Source: Desulfomonile tiedjei DSM 6799
GTDB taxonomy: Bacteria; Desulfobacterota; Desulfomonilia; Desulfomonilales; Desulfomonilaceae
Assembly (NCBI RefSeq): GCF_000266945.1
Contig: NC_018025.1
Coordinates: 62,001-126,000 of the forward strand
Direction: 5' to 3'
DNA: 64,000 nt
The notes beneath the pieces were generated by a model, which had not been told where the DNA came from, ran no database searches, and worked only from the letters and a program-made list of their open reading frames with translations. Shown here in pieces: positions 26,245 to 35,270 of the stretch. Within the stretch, counting starts at the first letter, position 1, and each line of letters starts with the position of its first letter. Position numbers and translations under genes: made by a program.

Positions 26245-27408
26245 CTAGACAAATCTTCGCTTCACCGCCTCCATGTATTCGGGAATCCCCCCGGGTACTT
26301 CTCTTTCGATTTGTTTTCTTGCCTCTATCAAACTGCTCATGACCTCACGGTCTGCAAAATCGTCCAGACTCCGCAATGCCCCACCGCGTCGACCCAACTG
26401 GAATAACAGCCGGTCTTCGTCAGACATGCTCAAGTATCTGTCTATCGTGGCCAGCATACGGGGTTTGTCCTGGGGGAGAGTACCTTCTATCTCCTCGAGC
26501 AGGTTCAATATGTGATCGCTCACTATGGTCGTAGTAACCCCATCGAGAAGCTCGATGATAGTCCGAATTTCTCGGACCATCACATCTTCGGAAGGAGGAA
26601 CGAATTGACCCTTCTGCACCATTTCAGCCAGAGCCGTACCCCGTCTGACATAAAGAGTTCTGAATCTCATGTGAGCGGGATTGATTGCGTTCACGACACG
26701 CGCTGTCTCCACAACGTGTTCGTGGGACAGGTCAACTCCCCCAATTCCGGGAATGACGTAGAGACACAGGGAAATACCTGCAGCAACGACTCGTCTTCCG
26801 CCTTCTATGAGATGCTCCGATCGAACGCCCTTTTGGATGAATTCAAGCACCTTATCCGAGCCTGATTCCATACCCACATGCAGACGCGTCAAACCTGCCT
26901 CTTTGAGACGGATGAGTTCGTCAACCGATTTGCCCTTCAGCGTGAGGCCCCTCGCGTACGAAGTGATCCTCTCCACTTGAGGGAATCGTTGTCTTACATA
27001 ATGGAGAATCTCTGACAACATGTCGGTGGAAAGCATCAGCGAATTGGCGTCCTGAAGAAAAACCGTACGGCCGCCGGAAGCCATCCAGTACGCAACAGAT
27101 CGAAAGGAATCGGGAAGTGAGGGATCGCGTAATATTTCCGATAACACTTGCCGCGTCAGTGCGCCCCCGCTGCCGGATGCGCGCGACATTTCAATGATGG
27201 AATCCCATACGTTTCGAGCTGCATCGACATCGCTCTTGATTTCCTCAAGACTTCTTCTGGAAAATTTTCTTCCACGATATGTGGAACAAAAGGCACATCT
27301 GTTCCACGGACAGTTTCTCGTGACGCGCAAGAGAAGGCTTCCAGCCTCACTTGGGGGCCGGATGGGCCCTTGCTCGAAATCCAACGATAAGTCCATAGTT
27401 TCTCCCAT
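26245..27408 (-). CDS. radical SAM protein (Elp3/HemN-like core, unknown target)
   Basis: 387 residues. The iron-sulfur motif is NCPWNRCAFC (residues near 33-42), a C-x4-C-x2-C spacing seen in a subset of radical SAM enzymes. GMESGSDKVLEFIQKG and LYVIPGIGGVDLSHEHV follow the usual TIM-barrel order. There is no extra SPASM cysteine cluster. The target is unknown. An ATG four codons in (27396) has a better binding site (GGGAGAA) and may be the true start. It is divergent from the TPR-pseudokinase gene. Confidence 0.85.
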   Translation of the reverse strand: MGETMDLSLDFEQGPIRPPSEAGSLLLRVTRNCPWNRCAFCSTYRGRKFSRRSLEEIKSDVDAARNVWDSIIEMSRASGSGGALTRQVLSEILRDPSLPDSFRSVAYWMASGGRTVFLQDANSLMLSTDMLSEILHYVRQRFPQVERITSYARGLTLKGKSVDELIRLKEAGLTRLHVGMESGSDKVLEFIQKGVRSEHLIEGGRRVVAAGISLCLYVIPGIGGVDLSHEHVVETARVVNAINPAHMRFRTLYVRRGTALAEMVQKGQFVPPSEDVMVREIRTIIELLDGVTTTIVSDHILNLLEEIEGTLPQDKPRMLATIDRYLSMSDEDRLLFQLGRRGGALRSLDDFADREVMSSLIEARKQIEREVPGGIPEYMEAVKRRFV

Positions 27409-27520
27409 TAATTTCCGACAGCGATAGCGCTTTCGCTTTGCTGAATGACACTATTCGTGATAAGCTGAGTCAAGTTTCCGGTCAATAGTATAAACACTTC
27501 CGAATTATGAGGGAATCTCC

Positions 27521-30500
27521 TTGAAACTCGCATGCGCCAGAGGAACTCTCGTACAAGCGGCTGTTTGCCTCACATTGGTATTCCTTACCGTACAATTCGC
27601 CAGCGCAAAAGAAAACCTTCCTGAAGCGGTGCAGATTTCCGCGCCGGACGGACTGTCTACGAACATTTACAGCCACCCTGAGAAAAAATCCGATCTCCTC
27701 GGGATCGCACTTCAGGGAGACATTCTCGAGGTCCGCGGAGTTCAAGGCGAGTTTTACGAAATCCGACTGTCCGTGGACAAGAAGGTATCCGGTTTTGTGC
27801 TTCGCGATCACACAAGCCCCTATGAGGACACTGATAAGAAATCCGTTCTGACTCCCACTGTTATAGCTATAGGTGCCGTGATTGCCTTGATAGCCTTGGC
27901 AGCAGGATTTCTGGTGTTCAGAGCTCGAAAGACCCATGAAACCGCTCAGCAAGTAGCGTCAATCCCCGCTTCCATAAAAAGAGGCGAAGAGTTGTTCAGA
28001 GCCGGAGAATACGGCGAAGCTATCCGCGAATTCAGGAGCTATATTTCCCTTCAGGGTGGTGAGGTCCGGAATCCCGACGTGTACAGGCGCTTGACGGTAT
28101 GCTATCAGAATACGAATGAAATCCGGGAGGCCGCTCTTGCATGGGAGAAAATGAGAAGTCTGGGAGGGCTGAAGAACCTGGACGACTACAGCCTTGGCGT
28201 GGAACTCATGAGCGCCCTGGGTCGCGAGGCTGAGGCAGCGAATATTTACGAGCAATTGCTACAGCACGAAAATGATGAAGACAAACGTTGTGAAATCCAT
28301 AAGAAGCTTCTCGATATCTATCGACGCTTAAAAGACGGAAAAAAAGTCGTACAGCATGCAATGAAGCTGAGAACACTGGGGACCACGGATCCCAATATAC
28401 TCCCGGATACAATCCATTATCTGATTGCTGAAGGTCAAACGGATGTTGCCATCGAGAGCAACAGTCGCGAGCTTGTTGTAGAGATTTGCACGGAATTCCT
28501 GGAGGATAAGGCCCAAACGCCCGAAGCCGGAAGGATATACCTTAAAGCTCTCGAATACGACAGGACGGATCAGCGCCTCCACCGCATGCTCGCCAACATA
28601 TACAACGAGAGCGGTGATGTGAAAAGGGCCGTGAGTGAATTGACCATTCTGCATCAACTGGATAAGGATCAATCGGAGGTATACCTCGAAGAGGCTGCCA
28701 GAATTTATCTGGAGAAGAATAGAATCTCCACAGCCATTGCAGAAGGTAATCCCCTCATCATAAAGAAAATTGCTCAGCTCTATCTCGCTCGATCGGAAGT
28801 GAATCCCGAAGCCGTTGCAATTTACGAAAAAGTGCTGGAATTTCAGCCCAAGGCTGTAGGCATTAACAGAATGCTTAGTACTGTTTACCTCACCCGGGGA
28901 GAACTCGACAAATACATGAGCAAGCTACGGTTGCTGTATGAAATCGATGGTTCCAACCATGATTACCTGAGCGATCTGGCAAAATGCATTATCGATAACG
29001 ATATGATTGACGAAACCCTGAAAGAAGGGAATCGCGATCTCAATGCCAAGATAGTCAAGCAATTGATTAAACAGGGCAAGGCGACAGATACGGCGGTGAG
29101 TCTTCTTGAGAAATTGATAAGAGTCGAACCTGACAACGTTACTGTTCGGGCGGCCTTAGCAAAAGCATACGAACGAAGATCGGAAAAGGAAAAGTGCTTC
29201 GATCATGTGCTTCACATACTTCGAATTCGACCCGATGATGAAGAATTTTCCGGAATGGCCGCTTCATTGGCCGCGGAGCTGAATCGATTGCACGATTTGC
29301 CGAAAAAAGGACACCCACGAGTTCTGGTTTCTGCAGCAGAAGAGATTATCACAAGAAATATGACCGATTCTTTTGCTCGGCAAATCCTGGAACTCGCATG
29401 CGAGCATGATCCCTCCGAATTTCGTTTCTCCAGCTATCTTGGAAATCTGAAATCCGCAACCGCTGTTCCTCTCCCTCAACTGGAAGCAGCCTCCGAACCA
29501 AAGAACGAAGACAAACCGGAAATCAGACCCGAAGTCAAGCCGGCAATCAAACCGGAACCAAGGAAAAAAGCCAGTCCGGAAATTTCATCCAAGAAGGTCG
29601 CTGACCGGAAAATCGAGCCTACTCCTCCGCCAAGACCGCCTGCAGCACGGCCGAAGCCCAAGCAGCCCCCTCAGAAGGTGAAATCTCCACAAAAAACTGA
29701 AGAAATCAGGATCGAGAAGATTCACGATGCAAAGGATGTCACTGCAAAGGTCAGGTCTGCAAAAACACCGGATAGGAAAGAACAGATCGGCCCTCCTGAT
29801 GAAAAGCCTGTAATAAGAACAGAAACGCCTCGGAGCGCCCCCACAGTCGTCCCTGACCCATTGCAGAAGAAAGAAGAGAAACCTGCAGGACCTCCGCAAC
29901 AGGCGATCCGCTTTACGGATGAAGTCCTGACGGAAGAGCGCGCTGTTACCACCTTTGTTTCAGGTCATGCCAGCGGGCGAACCGGAAATGAATTCGCGAG
30001 AGAGGAGCTGCTTCTTCCCACAGCCGGAGGGTTGGCGTACAAGGAGATGGAGGCGCTAGTACAGGACGGGTGGGGCAGCATTCATGTGGGTATGGAGGTG
30101 AATACCGGCCGTCCGGTGCTCATCCGTTTATTTCGGAAAGGTATCATGGAACCTCTCGCTATGAAGGAGTTCGTGGCACAGGTTTCCGAAACGTCCTACA
30201 ATGCAGTGCATGACAACATCCTTCCCCTGGAGGAAGTCGTTCGTGGTCTCGGAGGGGCCCATGCCCTCGTGCACCCATTCTTCTCCCGCACCCTTGAGGG
30301 AGTGATGCGGGATAAGCGGCGTCCTGATCTCCCTATCAGGTTGGATATGATCCAAAAGGTGTTGAATGCGCTGGTATTCGCGCACAACTACACTGGTATG
30401 GACGGAACACCTAGAAAAACATATCACCTGCAACTCCAATCCAATCTCGTATTTGTCAGCAATGACTACAAGAGGCTGCAAATAGCAGGTTTTGGGCATT

Positions 30501-30877
30501 CCCAGATTTACAGGAATATTTTACGGCCAAAGCAACCCAGATGGCAGGATCCTGGAATGAATCCCCAGTTTATGCCGCCTGAGTTTTTCAGGTCAAAGGC
30601 GAACATCAAAGAAAAAGCAGCTGATATTTATTCATTAGGCATTCTAATCTACTACATGGCAACCGGTGAATATCCATTCGAAGGACCCGCATTCGATGAT
30701 TACAAATTTCAACATATACGAATTTTCGCGGCTCCGCCGAGACTTATAGATCCCACCATCCCCGACTGGCTGGAACCGATTATCCTGGGCTGTCTCGAAA
30801 AAGATGCTGACAAACGTTGGGACAGCGTCAAGGAAATCGCAAATGCATTCGCCAAAGGATTGAGTCATCAAACCTAA
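27521..30877 (+). CDS. SH3b-TM-TPR-pseudokinase protein
   Basis: 1118 residues from a TTG with GAGGG upstream. Order: signal-like segment (1-28); bacterial SH3-like fold (about 33-96); membrane helix (about 112-134, TVIAIGAVIALIALAAGFLV); a long helical TPR-type array (about 145-625); a Lys/Pro/Glu-rich linker (650-800); and a C-terminal protein-kinase-like domain (830-1115). Within the last, GWGSIHVG mimics the glycine loop, PPEFF is the APE motif, and DIYSLGILIYYMATGEYPF is the alpha-F region. Catalytic residues are missing: the VAIK Lys is R869, the HRD Asp is Q971, and the DFG Asp is G990. It should be a scaffold or sensor with the TPR and pseudokinase in the cytoplasm. I know no named family with this order. 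Confidence 0.85.
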   Translation: MKLACARGTLVQAAVCLTLVFLTVQFASAKENLPEAVQISAPDGLSTNIYSHPEKKSDLLGIALQGDILEVRGVQGEFYEIRLSVDKKVSGFVLRDHTSPYEDTDKKSVLTPTVIAIGAVIALIALAAGFLVFRARKTHETAQQVASIPASIKRGEELFRAGEYGEAIREFRSYISLQGGEVRNPDVYRRLTVCYQNTNEIREAALAWEKMRSLGGLKNLDDYSLGVELMSALGREAEAANIYEQLLQHENDEDKRCEIHKKLLDIYRRLKDGKKVVQHAMKLRTLGTTDPNILPDTIHYLIAEGQTDVAIESNSRELVVEICTEFLEDKAQTPEAGRIYLKALEYDRTDQRLHRMLANIYNESGDVKRAVSELTILHQLDKDQSEVYLEEAARIYLEKNRISTAIAEGNPLIIKKIAQLYLARSEVNPEAVAIYEKVLEFQPKAVGINRMLSTVYLTRGELDKYMSKLRLLYEIDGSNHDYLSDLAKCIIDNDMIDETLKEGNRDLNAKIVKQLIKQGKATDTAVSLLEKLIRVEPDNVTVRAALAKAYERRSEKEKCFDHVLHILRIRPDDEEFSGMAASLAAELNRLHDLPKKGHPRVLVSAAEEIITRNMTDSFARQILELACEHDPSEFRFSSYLGNLKSATAVPLPQLEAASEPKNEDKPEIRPEVKPAIKPEPRKKASPEISSKKVADRKIEPTPPPRPPAARPKPKQPPQKVKSPQKTEEIRIEKIHDAKDVTAKVRSAKTPDRKEQIGPPDEKPVIRTETPRSAPTVVPDPLQKKEEKPAGPPQQAIRFTDEVLTEERAVTTFVSGHASGRTGNEFAREELLLPTAGGLAYKEMEALVQDGWGSIHVGMEVNTGRPVLIRLFRKGIMEPLAMKEFVAQVSETSYNAVHDNILPLEEVVRGLGGAHALVHPFFSRTLEGVMRDKRRPDLPIRLDMIQKVLNALVFAHNYTGMDGTPRKTYHLQLQSNLVFVSNDYKRLQIAGFGHSQIYRNILRPKQPRWQDPGMNPQFMPPEFFRSKANIKEKAADIYSLGILIYYMATGEYPFEGPAFDDYKFQHIRIFAAPPRLIDPTIPDWLEPIILGCLEKDADKRWDSVKEIANAFAKGLSHQT

Positions 30878-30924
30878 TCCAGGGCGATTCCAGCCTGTCG
30901 TCACCTGACCCCAGGGCAATGCTC

Positions 30925-31209
30925 TCAGACTGCCCACACCTCATACGTGTTTTCGTTCGTATTGTTGGTGTAATGATTCTCTTGTTCGTGTAACATAGTA
31001 ATGTAGTTGGTAAGGATTTTACAACGTTCACATGGATTATAAGCGGATTCGTGCCGAGTGACTTTTCCCTTGGAGCGGGAGGACATTTGAATTTTCAAGT
31101 CCTTAATGTCGTTATACATACGCAAACAATGCCGGATGCTCCATTTCCCCTTAAAAACTCTGCACGTAACTGCATACTCCTTAAGCCAACTTTTTTCGTC
31201 GGTCTTCAT
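30925..31209 (-). CDS. small hypothetical protein, Cys-containing
   Basis: 94 residues, basic, with CERC and two further cysteines (VTCRV, RHCLR). AGAGGA lies seven bases upstream of the ATG. No signal peptide or membrane helix. The sequence is protein-like (few low-complexity runs), and the frame ends 47 bases after the convergent pseudokinase stop. I cannot name a family. Confidence 0.5.
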   Translation of the reverse strand: MKTDEKSWLKEYAVTCRVFKGKWSIRHCLRMYNDIKDLKIQMSSRSKGKVTRHESAYNPCERCKILTNYITMLHEQENHYTNNTNENTYEVWAV

Positions 31210-31432
31210 CAGGAAGTTCCTCTCTATCGGGCGGACGACTGCTCCCGAAGCTGTGCTGCTTGATGAATGTCCGATTCACCCTTAACCCATGGGATGCTGT
31301 ACCCGACACCGCGTTTGGAGAAATGTTCCTCATCAAAAAGACAAGTTCTGAAACATTTTTCTTTTCACTTGTACATGAGCCGAAATTTCGTTGACTTAGT
31401 GCCCTAGTACTGTTAGATTTTTGGCGGAGAGT

Positions 31433-32857
31433 ATGGAACAAAGGGCTGTGAGAAGGCATCTTTATCATATTGTCGACGTAAAGCGGGAATTCCGCTTTGA
31501 AAATCGGAAACGCGGTCTCTCGGGAAGAGTGGGCGCAACCCTCGTGGTGATTTTGCTAACCTGCTCCGCTATCTGCCTCTTCTATCTCCCTGGTAATTCA
31601 AACCATTTTCCATCTTCCTGTAGTCTTCCCGCTGCTACGATGAACAAATTCGAGGAGAGCGCGTGCAAGGAATTGACGGATGCCGCAGCCGATTCTGAGA
31701 AGCCGTACTGCGAAGACCTTCAGGAAATTACCGAAGTCACCGGACAGGGAGAAACACTGCTTTCTCTCATGGGAGACAATATTCCGGATGAAGCCTCGGC
31801 CCAACGCGTCGCGACCATAATCGCCAATGAAATTCAGAGACACTCCGACCCCAAGCTGAACGCTCGAACCGCCCTCAAGCCAGGAACTCGATACACCATC
31901 AGTCTCAATAAAGATGACCAGTTTCTCAAAGCAACTATCGAGCTGGACCCGTCAAATGTCTACCATATAGTCTCTGAACCTACAGGACTGCGAACATGGA
32001 AAGAAGAAGTAGTCCTGGATTTCAAGACTGAGGTGCTTTGTTTTAAAATGCGCGGATCTCTCGCTGAATCGGTCTTGAGTGCTGGAGAAGGCGCAAAACT
32101 GGCATCGGAATTGGCAGCGGTATTCCGCTATGACATAGATTTTCAGTCTGAATCGATGAGGGGCGACACCTGTCGGGTCCTTTTCGAGAGAAGATACGCT
32201 GACGATAAGCCTTCAGGATACGGCCAGGTTTTGGCAGCCGTTTATGAGGGCAAGAAAACCGGTATCAAAACAGCCGTCTGGTTTAAGGATCAGTATTATG
32301 ATGAAAAAGGAGTGGAACTCAAAAAGAGTTTTCTCCGATCGCCGCTGAGCGTCATTCGAATTACTTCACATTACGGAAACCGATTTCACCCTATCCTGAG
32401 AGTTTGGCGAAAACACAATGGTGTGGACTACGGAGCTGCTGCGGGAACTCCGGTAAAGAGCATTGCCAATGGCGTTGTCACTTTCGCAGGATGGCAGAAC
32501 GGCTACGGAAAATACGTGATTATCCGGCATAACAATGGCTATGAGAGCCGGTACGGGCATCTTCAAAAATACTTCGTCCAAGCGGGTCAATCTATAAGAC
32601 AAGGCGACAGGATAGGTTTGGTAGGCATGACCGGTCTCGCTACCGGACCGCACCTGGATTTTCAACTGCTCTCTCATAACAGGCACGTGAATCCTCTTAG
32701 CGTCATAAGAATAGAGACCCCCAAGACAGTTGTCGCTCCACTGAAACCTCGATTCCTTTTCGTGAAACAGGAATGCCTGGAACCCTTGCTGAATGCAAAT
32801 CGTCAGGCTTTCACGAAAACGGACACCGGCAATCGGTTGGCGTTGAATAATCGCTGA
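31433..32857 (+). CDS. M23-family membrane-anchored peptidase (NlpD/OapA-like)
   Basis: 474 residues from the ATG at 31433. The ribosome site GGAGAG is very close to it; a TTG four codons upstream (31421) lacks one. A membrane anchor is near residues 35-52 (TLVVILLTCSAICLFYL). A helical/OapA-like middle is followed by the LytM-type domain (about 300-430): SHYGNRFHPILRVWRKHNGVDYG, RYGHLQKYF and GPHLDFQ. Zinc motif HxxxD is present (HNGVD), but the last motif reads H-x-D rather than H-x-H. It should cut or only bind peptidoglycan cross-bridges in the periplasm. Confidence 0.85.
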   Translation: MEQRAVRRHLYHIVDVKREFRFENRKRGLSGRVGATLVVILLTCSAICLFYLPGNSNHFPSSCSLPAATMNKFEESACKELTDAAADSEKPYCEDLQEITEVTGQGETLLSLMGDNIPDEASAQRVATIIANEIQRHSDPKLNARTALKPGTRYTISLNKDDQFLKATIELDPSNVYHIVSEPTGLRTWKEEVVLDFKTEVLCFKMRGSLAESVLSAGEGAKLASELAAVFRYDIDFQSESMRGDTCRVLFERRYADDKPSGYGQVLAAVYEGKKTGIKTAVWFKDQYYDEKGVELKKSFLRSPLSVIRITSHYGNRFHPILRVWRKHNGVDYGAAAGTPVKSIANGVVTFAGWQNGYGKYVIIRHNNGYESRYGHLQKYFVQAGQSIRQGDRIGLVGMTGLATGPHLDFQLLSHNRHVNPLSVIRIETPKTVVAPLKPRFLFVKQECLEPLLNANRQAFTKTDTGNRLALNNR

Positions 32858-32905
32858 ATCGCTTCATCTGACTCAAATCCCAAAAAGAACTTACAATTTA
32901 ATTTA

Positions 32906-32935
32906 TTGACTGGTAATGATAGAAGCGTTATCATT
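32906..32935 (+). promoter_or_regulatory. promoter with overlapping operator-like inverted repeat
   Basis: TTGACT (32906-32911), 17 bases, and TATCAT (32929-32934). AATGATA (32915-32921) and TATCATT (32929-32935) form a perfect 7-bp inverted repeat across the spacer and the -10. A dimeric repressor bound there would block RNA polymerase. It is AT-rich and faintly like iron-regulator boxes but is not a Fur consensus. Confidence 0.6.
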
Positions 32936-32979
32936 GTTGCGACTAATCTGTTCAAATTATATCGAGGAAAGGCTATCTT

Positions 32980-33459
32980 ATGAAAAAATTGACATATCTT
33001 GGGATTCTTGTGTGCTGCATGATGGCGGTGACTCCGGCGCACGCTTTTCTCGATTATTTTTTCTCAGGATCTGCCAGCAGGGACGCAATCGATAATTCGG
33101 CCGTCGGGGATCTAAGGGCATGGTGGACCGGTAATCCGGCGTACCAGTTCAATCCCTACTATTCGGGTAATGCGAACCCTCAGCAACAACAACAGCAGCA
33201 ACAGCAACAAGTACCTCAATATCCTCAGCCTTCAATGCAGTTCTATCCGCCTCAGCAGGCTCCTCAGGCCGCAGGATATCCACAGCAGTTCCAGAATCCT
33301 CAGGGTGTTCCGCCGCAATACGTGCAGCAGCAGATGCCTCAGCAGCAGTATATGCCCCAGCCGCAGGGATACGGTCAGCAAATGTATCCTCCCCAGGGAT
33401 ATCAGCAGGTACCGCAACAATATCAGCAAATGGCGCCCCAAGGATATCAGGGGCAGTAG
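32980..33459 (+). CDS. secreted Gln/Pro/Tyr-rich low-complexity protein
   Basis: 159 residues. The signal peptide (1-22, cleaved after AHA) precedes 45 ordinary residues (DYFFSGSASRDAIDN, GDLRAWWTGNPAY). From residue 68 on, the chain is almost entirely Q, P, Y, G and M, beginning with a run of ten glutamines and continuing as imperfect PQGYQQ/PQQYQQ units. Such a composition is prion-like and probably disordered or adhesive outside the cytoplasm. AGGAAAGG precedes the ATG. Its TAG stop coincides with the edge of a family A element, so the original C-terminus may be lost. No relative is recognised. Confidence 0.75.
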   Translation: MKKLTYLGILVCCMMAVTPAHAFLDYFFSGSASRDAIDNSAVGDLRAWWTGNPAYQFNPYYSGNANPQQQQQQQQQQVPQYPQPSMQFYPPQQAPQAAGYPQQFQNPQGVPPQYVQQQMPQQQYMPQPQGYGQQMYPPQGYQQVPQQYQQMAPQGYQGQ

Positions 33460-33789
33460 TGGGGACCGGAGTCCCGAGACTGTCTCTCTCACAAGTCGGA
33501 TATGTGAAAAAGTCGTGGCACGAATTCCTCGTCATTTTCCCGGCGGCGTGATTGTAGGAGCGGGCCTTGTGTCCGCCCAAATAAGGGTAGGCACTAGGCC
33601 TACCCCTACGAAGATGCCGAATAGTGGCACGATTTACATGCATTCGAGAATTTTGAGACAGCTTCTTCCTGCTCCCTGCCGGTCCATTCTATCGATATCA
33701 TCGATCATATTGAAGATGTGCCGGCACGGAGGCACGGCACCCACCAATATTCCTAAATCTTCAACTGGACACCAATTTTGGCAATTGCA
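33457..33789 (-). mobile_element. family A element interrupted by a family C element
   Basis: The left piece TAGTGGGGACCGGAGTCCC starts exactly at the stop of the Q-rich gene. After the C insert the A sequence resumes with CCCTGCCGGTCCATTCTATC, GATATCATCGATCATATTG, GTGCCGGCACGGAGGCACGG, and ends AATTTTGGCAATTGC near 33787. The insertion point in A is the same as in the 53.6 and 55.6 kb copies. Confidence 0.75.
33476..33665 (+). mobile_element. family C MITE-like element nested in A
   Basis: 190 bp, ends GAGACTGTCTC and GAGACAGCTTC, with TCGTGGCACGA-like internal motifs (GTCGTGGCACGAATT and AGTGGCACGATTT). It is the short form, like the copy at 16031. Confidence 0.75.
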
Positions 33790-33803
33790 TAGACAGGGGA
33801 AGA

Positions 33804-34739
33804 CTATTCGTCCTTCGGGAGCTGTTTTAGTCTGGTTCCGGCGAGGCGGCCTTGTGCCGTGTGGGGGTTGTCTGTAGTGAGCTGTTTGTAAATTACCCGT
33901 GCCGAACGAGGATCGCCCAGTTTCTCGAAAGCTTCTCCCTGCTTGAGAAGTGCATCAAGCTCCTTCAGAGATCCGGGATACTCCTTGACTACTCGATGGA
34001 AATTGAGCACTGCCTCGTCATAACGTCCCATTTTGAACTTGGCCTCTCCAATCGAGTAGACCGCGTCCGCGGCAAACTGACTCTTGGGATTTCTTTTCAC
34101 GAGTTCTTCAAATTGCATCACGGCCTGATCGTAGTTTCCAGATCGCAAGAGCTGAAAAGCGTCTCTATAAGCCTTCTCGTCCGGCGCTATTGGCGTATTC
34201 CGGATGTCTACTTGAGGCTGCTGCACTTCAGGGTTTGTAGAGGTCTGCGGTCGAGTAAGCTGCACTCCCGGACCAGTCCCCGGCTGTTGCTGCGGGGCTC
34301 GAGAAGTTGGCGGTGCCTCCGGTCTCATCTGTTGAGGAGCCTGACGAGGTTCAGGATATGTCGGCTGAGAGGGGGATGCGGCTGGTGCACTTGCCTCACG
34401 GGGAGCTTCAAGCCCGAGATGCTTTTCAATAGAAGCAACTCGATCCTGCAATGTTTTCACCAATCGATCGTTTCCACCGGCCTGAGCACGTTCTATCATG
34501 TCCCTCAGGCGCCGTATCTCGTTCTCCATTTCTTCTACCCGGGCAGCGAGATGCACAGTCCCTGGATCGGTATGAGGCACTGATTGGGCCGGCTTCACAT
34601 AGGGAAGCGTGGGGCCTGAGGTCCTGGTGAGGCACCCGGACAATGCGAGCGTCACCAGGATCAGTACCCATGACAGCCGGAAAACCGGCAGTCGGCCTTC
34701 TCGTTTCAGGACTGATGTTCCGTTGCCCGAGGTGTTCAT
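33804..34739 (-). CDS. ybgF: Tol-Pal accessory lipoprotein YbgF/CpoB
   Basis: 311 residues. A hydrophobic start (LSWVLILVTLALSGC) with a lipobox-like LSGC suggests a lipoprotein. A coiled-coil segment (ARVEEMENEIRRLRDMIERAQ), a Pro/Gln/Thr-rich spacer, and C-terminal TPRs (KAYRDAFQLLRSGNYDQAVMQFEEL to the end) are the CpoB architecture. This coordinates outer-membrane constriction with peptidoglycan synthesis at division. The ATG overlaps the pal stop by four bases. Last gene of the tol-pal operon. Confidence 0.9.
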   Translation of the reverse strand: MNTSGNGTSVLKREGRLPVFRLSWVLILVTLALSGCLTRTSGPTLPYVKPAQSVPHTDPGTVHLAARVEEMENEIRRLRDMIERAQAGGNDRLVKTLQDRVASIEKHLGLEAPREASAPAASPSQPTYPEPRQAPQQMRPEAPPTSRAPQQQPGTGPGVQLTRPQTSTNPEVQQPQVDIRNTPIAPDEKAYRDAFQLLRSGNYDQAVMQFEELVKRNPKSQFAADAVYSIGEAKFKMGRYDEAVLNFHRVVKEYPGSLKELDALLKQGEAFEKLGDPRSARVIYKQLTTDNPHTAQGRLAGTRLKQLPKDE

Positions 34740-35233
34740 CGAGACACTCGCAGGTAGACTCTTCGATTTTTGGACCAGGCCTCTTCATTGTGCGCTGTAT
34801 CAACCGGTAATTCGGAACCGTACGAAACGGTGGAGAACTTGTTCGGTGGAATCCCCAGAGTTACCATGTACTCCACAACAGCTCTGGCACGTCGATCCCC
34901 GAGCGCCAAATTGTACTCGGCAGTACCACGTTCGTCACAATGACCTTCTGACACTGTTCCGAATTGCGGAGCGCGTTTCAGGATTTCCGCATTATACTGA
35001 GCCGCGGATTGGGCTTCGGGCGACAAGGTGAAGCTATCGTAGGCAAAGTATATCGGCTTCAAAGTAGTCTGAACTACTTGAAGATCTTGCTCAACGGGAC
35101 CGCCTACCGTGGGAGCTCCCGGACCGCCGGGAATTGGACCGGGCTGTCTCACAATGGGCCTGGAACAACCAGACGCGAGAAAGAGGACAGCAAGCAGCAA
35201 AAATATTCCACGCTTCACATGACGAGAGGGCAT
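34736..35233 (-). CDS. pal: peptidoglycan-associated lipoprotein Pal
   Basis: 165 residues from the ATG at 35233 (three codons inside the longest frame). A lipoprotein signal (LLAVLFLASGC, cysteine near residue 23) precedes the OmpA-like domain: IYFAYDSFTLSPEAQ, SEGHCDERGTAEYNLALGDRRA and the terminal SKNRRVYLRV. It anchors the outer membrane to peptidoglycan and binds TolB. Follows tolB by 38 bases and overlaps ybgF. Confidence 0.94.
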   Translation of the reverse strand: MPSRHVKRGIFLLLAVLFLASGCSRPIVRQPGPIPGGPGAPTVGGPVEQDLQVVQTTLKPIYFAYDSFTLSPEAQSAAQYNAEILKRAPQFGTVSEGHCDERGTAEYNLALGDRRARAVVEYMVTLGIPPNKFSTVSYGSELPVDTAHNEEAWSKNRRVYLRVSR

Positions 35234-35270
35234 GGATCTCAACTCCTTTCACCCCCAGGACCCTTGCTTG

